In this document: one piece after another, positions 15,267-19,173 of the stretch
Layout of the letters: each line of letters opens with the position of its first letter
Numbering within the stretch: position 1 is the first letter of the stretch
From: Porphyrobacter sp.
GTDB lineage: Bacteria; Pseudomonadota; Alphaproteobacteria; Sphingomonadales; Sphingomonadaceae
Assembly (NCBI GenBank): GCA_018991295.1
Contig: JAGKSZ010000038.1
Location: forward strand, 1-19,173
Length of the DNA stretch: 19,173 bases
Direction: 5' to 3'
Notes under the pieces: generated by a model
The model's input: only the letters and a program-made list of their open reading frames with translations
Databases searched by the model: none
What the model was told of the DNA's origin: nothing
Program-made: the position numbers and the translations under genes

Positions 15267-15277
15267 TGCTCGTGGAC

Positions 15278-15550
15278 ATGGACGAGGGCACTTCATCACC
15301 CGCTGCAGCGGGGCAGGACATCGCAGGCATGAGCTTCGAACAGGCGCTGGCTGCGCTCGAAGCCATCGTGCAGCAGCTGGAACGCGGCGATGTGCCGCTC
15401 GATCAGTCGATCAGCCTTTATGAACGCGGCGAGGCGCTGCGCAGCGCGTGCCAGCAGCGGCTCGATGCCGCGCAGGCGCGGATTGAACGCATTGTCACCG
15501 CTGCCGATGGCCGGGCCACGGGCACGCGCCCCTTCGATACGGAAGGTTGA
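15278..15550 (+). CDS. xseB: Exodeoxyribonuclease VII small subunit
   Basis: XseB is the small subunit that binds XseA to form exonuclease VII, which degrades single-stranded DNA to oligonucleotides. The core family segment is complete: FEQALAALEAIVQQLERGDV, then PLDQSISLYERGEALRSACQ. The segment forms a helical hairpin of about 60 residues, followed by a polar tail. With the ATG at 15278 the product is 90 residues. ATG 15266 or GTG 15251 would add four or nine residues, and none has a clear ribosome site, so the start is uncertain. The stop lies five bases before the ispA start, an arrangement common in many bacteria. The large subunit is not in the window. Confidence 0.9.
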   Translation: MDEGTSSPAAAGQDIAGMSFEQALAALEAIVQQLERGDVPLDQSISLYERGEALRSACQQRLDAAQARIERIVTAADGRATGTRPFDTEG

Positions 15551-15555
15551 GAGCG

Positions 15556-16467
15556 ATGCTGGCAGAAACGCATGGCACCACGCTGGGCGAGGCGATCAGG
15601 AACATTCAGGCCGAGATCGATTCGCTGTTCGATGCGCTGCTCCCCGTTCCCGATGATACCAGTGCGCGCCTGGTCGAAGCGATGCGCTATGCCACGATCG
15701 GCGGCGGCAAGCGGGTGCGCCCGCTGCTGGTGTGCAGCACGGCGGCGCTGTTCGGCGTCTCGCGCGATGCGGCGCTGCGCGCGGGCGCTGCGATCGAGGC
15801 GATCCATGTCTATTCGCTGATCCACGATGATCTGCCCTGCATGGACAATGACGATCTGCGCCACGGCAAGCCCACGCTCCACAAGGCCTTTGACGAGGCG
15901 ACCGCGGTGCTGGCGGGCGATGCGCTCCATGCACTCGCCTTTGAAATCCTCGCCGATGATGCCACCAGCGAAGATCCTTTCACCCGCAGCGAGCTGATCC
16001 TGACCCTCGGGCAGGCGAGCGGGATGCACGGCATGGCAGGTGGCCAGATGATGGATATGGTCGCGGATCAGGAAGGCGTGGTTTATGACCTTCAGGCGAT
16101 CACCCGGCTCCAGCAATTGAAAACCGGCGCGCTTCTGGCAGCGGCGGTGGAGATGGGCGCGATCCTTGGGAAGGTTGCGCCGCAGGGCAGGGCGCACCTG
16201 CGGGCCTATGCCCGCGATATCGGTCTTGCCTTCCAGATCGCCGATGATCTTCTCGACGTTGAAGGCGATATCGAAAAGGCCGGCAAGGCGCTGCGCAAGG
16301 ACAATGAACAGGGCAAGCAGACCTTTGTCACGCTGATGGGGGTTGATCAGGCGCGCGAACAGGCCCGCGCGCTGGTGGATCAGGCCGTCCTGCGGCTTGC
16401 CTCCTATGGCAGCGAGGCCGATGTGCTGCGTGCGCTGGCCCGCTATATCGTCGAGCGCGATCATTAA
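15556..16467 (+). CDS. ispA: Farnesyl diphosphate synthase (geranyltranstransferase)
   Basis: IspA is a short-chain prenyltransferase that joins isopentenyl diphosphate to dimethylallyl and geranyl diphosphates, giving the C15 precursor of quinone tails, carotenoids and cell-wall carrier lipid. The 303-residue product has GGGKRVRP (49-56) and the first aspartate motif DDLPCMD (91-97) with the two-residue insertion typical of bacterial type II FPP synthases. It also has HGKPTLHKAF (103-112), GGQMMD (162-167), LKTGALL (188-194) and the second aspartate motif DDLLD (230-234). The ATG at 15556 has GGAAGG nine bases upstream, inside the end of xseB. This couples the two genes. coaD follows 30 bases downstream. 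Confidence 0.95.
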   Translation: MLAETHGTTLGEAIRNIQAEIDSLFDALLPVPDDTSARLVEAMRYATIGGGKRVRPLLVCSTAALFGVSRDAALRAGAAIEAIHVYSLIHDDLPCMDNDDLRHGKPTLHKAFDEATAVLAGDALHALAFEILADDATSEDPFTRSELILTLGQASGMHGMAGGQMMDMVADQEGVVYDLQAITRLQQLKTGALLAAAVEMGAILGKVAPQGRAHLRAYARDIGLAFQIADDLLDVEGDIEKAGKALRKDNEQGKQTFVTLMGVDQAREQARALVDQAVLRLASYGSEADVLRALARYIVERDH

Positions 16468-16497
16468 ACGCCGCGCCGCAGGAGAGGATACCCAAGC

Positions 16498-17010
16498 ATG
16501 ACCCGCCGCATCGGGATCTATCCCGGCACCTTCGATCCCATTACGCTGGGCCACGCCGACATCATCCGGCGCGGGGCCAAGCTGGTTGATCACCTCATCA
16601 TCGGGGTGACCACCAATCCTTCGAAAAACCCGATGTTCGCCACCGATGAACGCTTCCGGATGGTGGAACGCGAGGTGGCAAAGATGGGCCTCACCAATGT
16701 CGAGGTGGTGGGCTTCAACGCGCTGCTGGTGAAGTTTGCGCAGAAACAGGGTGCCTCTGTCATCATCCGGGGCCTGCGCGCCGTGGCCGATTTCGAATAC
16801 GAATATCAGATGGCCGGCATGAACCAGCAGCTCGATGAAGCCATCGAAACCGTGTTCCTGATGGCCGATGTCTCGCTTCAGCCGATCGCTTCCAAACTGG
16901 TCAAGGAAATCGCCATCTATGGCGGCGATATCGCCAATTTCGTCAGTCCCGAAGTGCGTGAGGAAGTGGTGGCGCGGGTGCGCGAACAGGGCCTCAAGGG
17001 CGATTACTGA
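16498..17010 (+). CDS. coaD: Pantetheine-phosphate adenylyltransferase
   Basis: CoaD transfers AMP to 4'-phosphopantetheine to make dephospho-CoA, the next-to-last step of coenzyme A synthesis. The 170-residue product is full length for the family. It has the nucleotidyltransferase signature YPGTFDPITLGH (8-19), IIRGLRAVADFEYE (89-102) and the late LVKEIAIYGGDI segment (134-145). The usual ISS triplet before that segment reads IAS (130-132). The ATG at 16498 follows a GGAGAGG site. It is preceded by ispA and followed by the frameshifted isomerase and queA. Confidence 0.95.
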   Translation: MTRRIGIYPGTFDPITLGHADIIRRGAKLVDHLIIGVTTNPSKNPMFATDERFRMVEREVAKMGLTNVEVVGFNALLVKFAQKQGASVIIRGLRAVADFEYEYQMAGMNQQLDEAIETVFLMADVSLQPIASKLVKEIAIYGGDIANFVSPEVREEVVARVREQGLKGDY

Positions 17011-17094
17011 ACGGCCTTCCCCGTTGTGCGCCCTTCATTCATTGCAGTGTCAGGCCGGCGGGGCTACACGCCCTTTCCAAATCCGGATGGAACC

Positions 17095-17825
17095 ATGATC
17101 ACAGCCAAGTTCACCGCCGCCTTCGCCGCCTTTGCCCTGCTGCTTGCCCCCGGGGCTGCCTTTGCACAGAAGAGCAAGGACGATACCCCGCCCGTCGCCT
17201 TCGGTGAAAACGCCGATAAGCCCGATGAGGATGCCGCGCCTGCGGCCCCCAAGATCTATGCCGGGATCGATTACGATACGGCTTCCGATCCGGAAAACAT
17301 CTGGGTGCTCGATCTGTCGAACGGTCAGCGCGTCAAGATCCGGCTGATGGCCGACTGGGCGCCCGGCCATGTCGAGCGCATCAAGACACTGACCCGCGCG
17401 GGCTTTTACGATGGCGTGGTGTTCCACCGCGTGATCGAAGGCTTCATGGCGCAGGGCGGTGATCCCACCGGGACCGGGCAGGGCGGCAGCGAGCTTCCCG
17501 ACCTCAAGGCCGAGTTCAACCCCATGCCCCACGTGCGCGGGACCCTCTCGATGGCCCGCGCCGCCGAGGAGAACAGCGCCAACAGCCAGTTTTTCATCGT
17601 CTTCTACCCGCGCGTCAGCCTCGGAAAAGAAAAACACGAACTTGGGCCGGGTAATGGAAAATATGGAAGCGGTGGACGAGATCAATCGCCGGCGAACCCC
17701 CCCAGAACCCGAGCTATATCGTCCAGGCCTCGATCGCCGCCGATAACAAGGCCCCGCCGCCGCCGCCCGCGGCATCGGCGGACGCTGAAGTGACGGCCGA
17801 CATGCTGCGCGCGCCGATCCGCTAG
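17095..17825 (+). pseudogene. Cyclophilin-type peptidyl-prolyl isomerase with two +1 frameshifts
   Basis: The product would be a periplasmic cyclophilin: a signal peptide (1-24, ending AAFA) followed by a cyclophilin domain with FHRVIEGFMAQGGDPTGTGQ (110-129) and SQFFIVFYPR (164-173). After residue 176 the reading frame breaks. Removing one G at 17623-17624 gives EKKNTNLGRVMENMEAVDEINR in the next frame, split here by length only in meaning. Removing one C at about 17690 then gives GEPPQNPSYIVQAS and a Pro/Ala tail ending in TAG at 17823-17825. The repaired protein would have 242 residues and looks entirely normal. Uncorrected, the first frame runs on to 17793 with a foreign Arg/Pro-rich end. 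The clean two-base repair makes sequencing error as likely as true decay. It lies between coaD and queA, a common sphingomonad neighbourhood. Confidence 0.82.
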
Positions 17826-17870
17826 CAAGCCTCTTTCGCGCGGCGCTCCTTGCCGCTAGGGGCGCGCGCG

Positions 17871-18908
17871 ATGAAAGTTGACCTGTTCGATTTCGCGCTC
17901 CCGCCCGAACGCATTGCCCTGCGCCCGGTCCGCCCACGCGATGCCGCCCGGATGCTGGTGGTGCGCGGGGGTGATACCCCGTTCGAAGATGCAGGCGTGC
18001 GTGATCTGCCCCGCTTACTGAAGGCCGGCGATGTGCTGGTCTTCAACGATACCCGTGTAATCCCCGCCCAGCTCGAAGGTCGCCGTGCCGATGGCGAGGT
18101 GCGGATCGGCGCAACCTTGCACAAGCGCATTGATCTGCGGCGCTGGCAGGCCTTCCTCAAGAACGCCAAGCGGGTGAAGATCGGTGACCAACTGGTGTTC
18201 GGCGGGGGCGTCACCGCGATTGCGGAAGAACGCCGCGGCGATGGTTCTCTCACCTTGTTCTTCGAGGGCGAGGAACCGGTCGAAGTGCTGCTGACCCGGG
18301 CAGGCACCATGCCGCTGCCGCCCTATATCGCCAGCAAGCGCGGCATCGATGCTCAGGACCTCGAAGACTACCAGACGATGTTCGCCCGGGAGGAAGGCGC
18401 AGTCGCCGCGCCCACCGCCTCGCTGCATTTCACGCAGAGGCTGGTGGATGCGATCGATGCCGCCGGGATCGGCCGTGCTACGCTAACGCTGCACGTTGGG
18501 GCGGGCACCTTTTTGCCGGTGAAGGCAGACGACACCGACGACCACCAGATGCACGCCGAATTCGGGCGCATTACACCTGAGACCGCTGACCGGCTCAATG
18601 CCGCCCGCGCCGCCGGGGGCCGGATCATCGCGGTTGGCACCACGGTGCTGCGCCTGCTTGAAAGCGCGGTGGACGCCAAGGGCATCATCCAGCCCTTTGC
18701 CGGCGACACCGCGATATTCATCACGCCGGGATACAAGCTCAAGGCAGTCGATGGTCTCATGACCAATTTTCACCTGCCCAAATCCACGTTGATGATGCTC
18801 GTCAGCGCTTTGATGGGACGCGAGCGGATGATGGCGGCCTATGCCCACGCCATCGCCAATGAATACCGCTTTTATTCCTATGGTGACTCCTCGCTGCTGC
18901 TCCCGTAA
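17871..18908 (+). CDS. queA: S-adenosylmethionine:tRNA ribosyltransferase-isomerase
   Basis: QueA moves the ribosyl group of S-adenosylmethionine onto preQ1 in tRNA and rearranges it to epoxyqueuosine, a late queuosine step at wobble position 34. The 345-residue product has the family start MKVDLFDFALPPERIAL, FNDTRVIPAQLEG (58-70), TRAGTMPLPPYI, a segment with ASLHFT, LHVGAGTFLPVK, and near the end LMTNFHLPKSTLMMLVSAL. All are in the usual order and length. The ATG at 17871 is preferred; a TTG seven codons upstream is in frame but not family-like. AGGGG lies upstream. The tgt gene that often follows queA is not seen before the window edge region, where an ABC transporter gene starts instead. 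Confidence 0.96.
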   Translation: MKVDLFDFALPPERIALRPVRPRDAARMLVVRGGDTPFEDAGVRDLPRLLKAGDVLVFNDTRVIPAQLEGRRADGEVRIGATLHKRIDLRRWQAFLKNAKRVKIGDQLVFGGGVTAIAEERRGDGSLTLFFEGEEPVEVLLTRAGTMPLPPYIASKRGIDAQDLEDYQTMFAREEGAVAAPTASLHFTQRLVDAIDAAGIGRATLTLHVGAGTFLPVKADDTDDHQMHAEFGRITPETADRLNAARAAGGRIIAVGTTVLRLLESAVDAKGIIQPFAGDTAIFITPGYKLKAVDGLMTNFHLPKSTLMMLVSALMGRERMMAAYAHAIANEYRFYSYGDSSLLLP

Positions 18909-18918
18909 CGCTCAGGCC

Positions 18919-19173
18919 ATGACCGAGCCCATCCTTTCGATCCGCGGATTGACCAAGACTTACCGGAATGGGCCGCGCGCGCTGGACTCGGTCGATCTCG
19001 ATATCCGCAAAGGCGAAATTTTCGCGCTGCTCGGGCCGAACGGGGCGGGCAAGACCACGCTGATCGGCGCGGTGTGCGGGCTGGTGCGGCCATCGGGCGG
19101 GACGATCCACGCTTTCGGCCATGATCTTGCCCGTGACTGGCGCCGGGCCCGCGCGCGGATCGGGCTGGTGCCG
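18919..19173 (+). CDS. ABC transporter ATP-binding protein (5' part, cut by window edge)
   Basis: The first 85 residues of an ABC ATPase are present. They include an A-loop aromatic (Tyr15 in LTKTYRNG) and the Walker A motif GPNGAGKTT (39-47). The short form LSIRGLTKTY and the GLVRPSGGTI segment fit the DrrA/YadG type of ABC-2 exporter ATPases, which usually pair with a downstream permease. The Q-loop, signature motif and Walker B lie beyond the window, so the substrate cannot be judged. The ATG at 18919 starts 10 bases after the queA stop, which suggests co-transcription. Confidence 0.88.
   Translation, partial: MTEPILSIRGLTKTYRNGPRALDSVDLDIRKGEIFALLGPNGAGKTTLIGAVCGLVRPSGGTIHAFGHDLARDWRRARARIGLVP

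Noticed and set aside
15418..16593. A 391-codon open frame on the minus strand opposite ispA and coaD
   Set aside because: It runs across two intact conserved genes and their gap, which is typical of a GC-driven antisense frame.
17026..17094. Extended N-terminus of the cyclophilin from 17026
   Set aside because: The upstream codons are not like a signal peptide. The ATG at 17095 begins a clear one, with a GGA-containing site just before it.

Overview
The window comes from a high-GC alphaproteobacterium, most likely of the order Sphingomonadales. The evidence is the gene order (miaA-ilvB-ilvN-ilvC facing serB, and xseB-ispA-coaD-peptidyl-prolyl isomerase-queA), a secreted four-cysteine protein of a type I associate with sphingomonads, and interspersed palindromic repeats with cores such as TTCGACAGGCTC and CCCCGCGAAGGCGGGG. 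A placement near Erythrobacter/Porphyrobacter or Sphingopyxis is inferred from protein style only. The content is almost all core metabolism. I see no prophage, insertion sequence, CRISPR array, tRNA or rRNA.

Layout. Bases 1-324 hold no supportable gene and begin with a striking run of G-tracts. From 8759 leftwards to 325 all genes lie on the minus strand: miaA, ilvB, ilvN, ilvC (branched-chain amino acid synthesis), then bioF, bioD, bioA (three of the late biotin steps) and a small secreted protein. The ilv and bio gaps are packed with three families of inverted repeats. These stop abruptly at the ilvN/ilvB gap and do not recur to the right. serB diverges from miaA with overlapping 5' ends and is followed by two tandem COQ4-family genes on the plus strand. 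These converge on a minus-strand run read from 15192 down to 11394: DUF2177 membrane protein, DUF457/YdjM-like membrane protein, purL, DUF3052 protein. On the plus strand from 15278 onwards lie xseB, ispA, coaD, a cyclophilin-type isomerase broken by two +1 frameshifts, queA, and the start of an ABC transporter ATPase cut by the window edge.

How they work together. ilvB/ilvN/ilvC supply the first two common steps of valine, leucine and isoleucine synthesis. Upstream of ilvB is a strong hairpin with a T-rich tail and a 36-codon leader reading frame that ends on the ilvB start codon. It is either the miaA terminator or an attenuator. bioF-bioD-bioA convert pimeloyl thioester to dethiobiotin. 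ispA makes the farnesyl diphosphate needed for isoprenoids, and the COQ4-type proteins point to ubiquinone, the quinone whose tail comes from that pathway. miaA and queA both modify tRNA anticodon loops.

Most notable points: the tandem COQ4 pair, the leader/terminator before ilvB, the repeat-rich versus repeat-free boundary near 5870, the doubly frameshifted isomerase, and the divergent overlapping starts of serB and miaA. I found no clear sign of a wholly new system.
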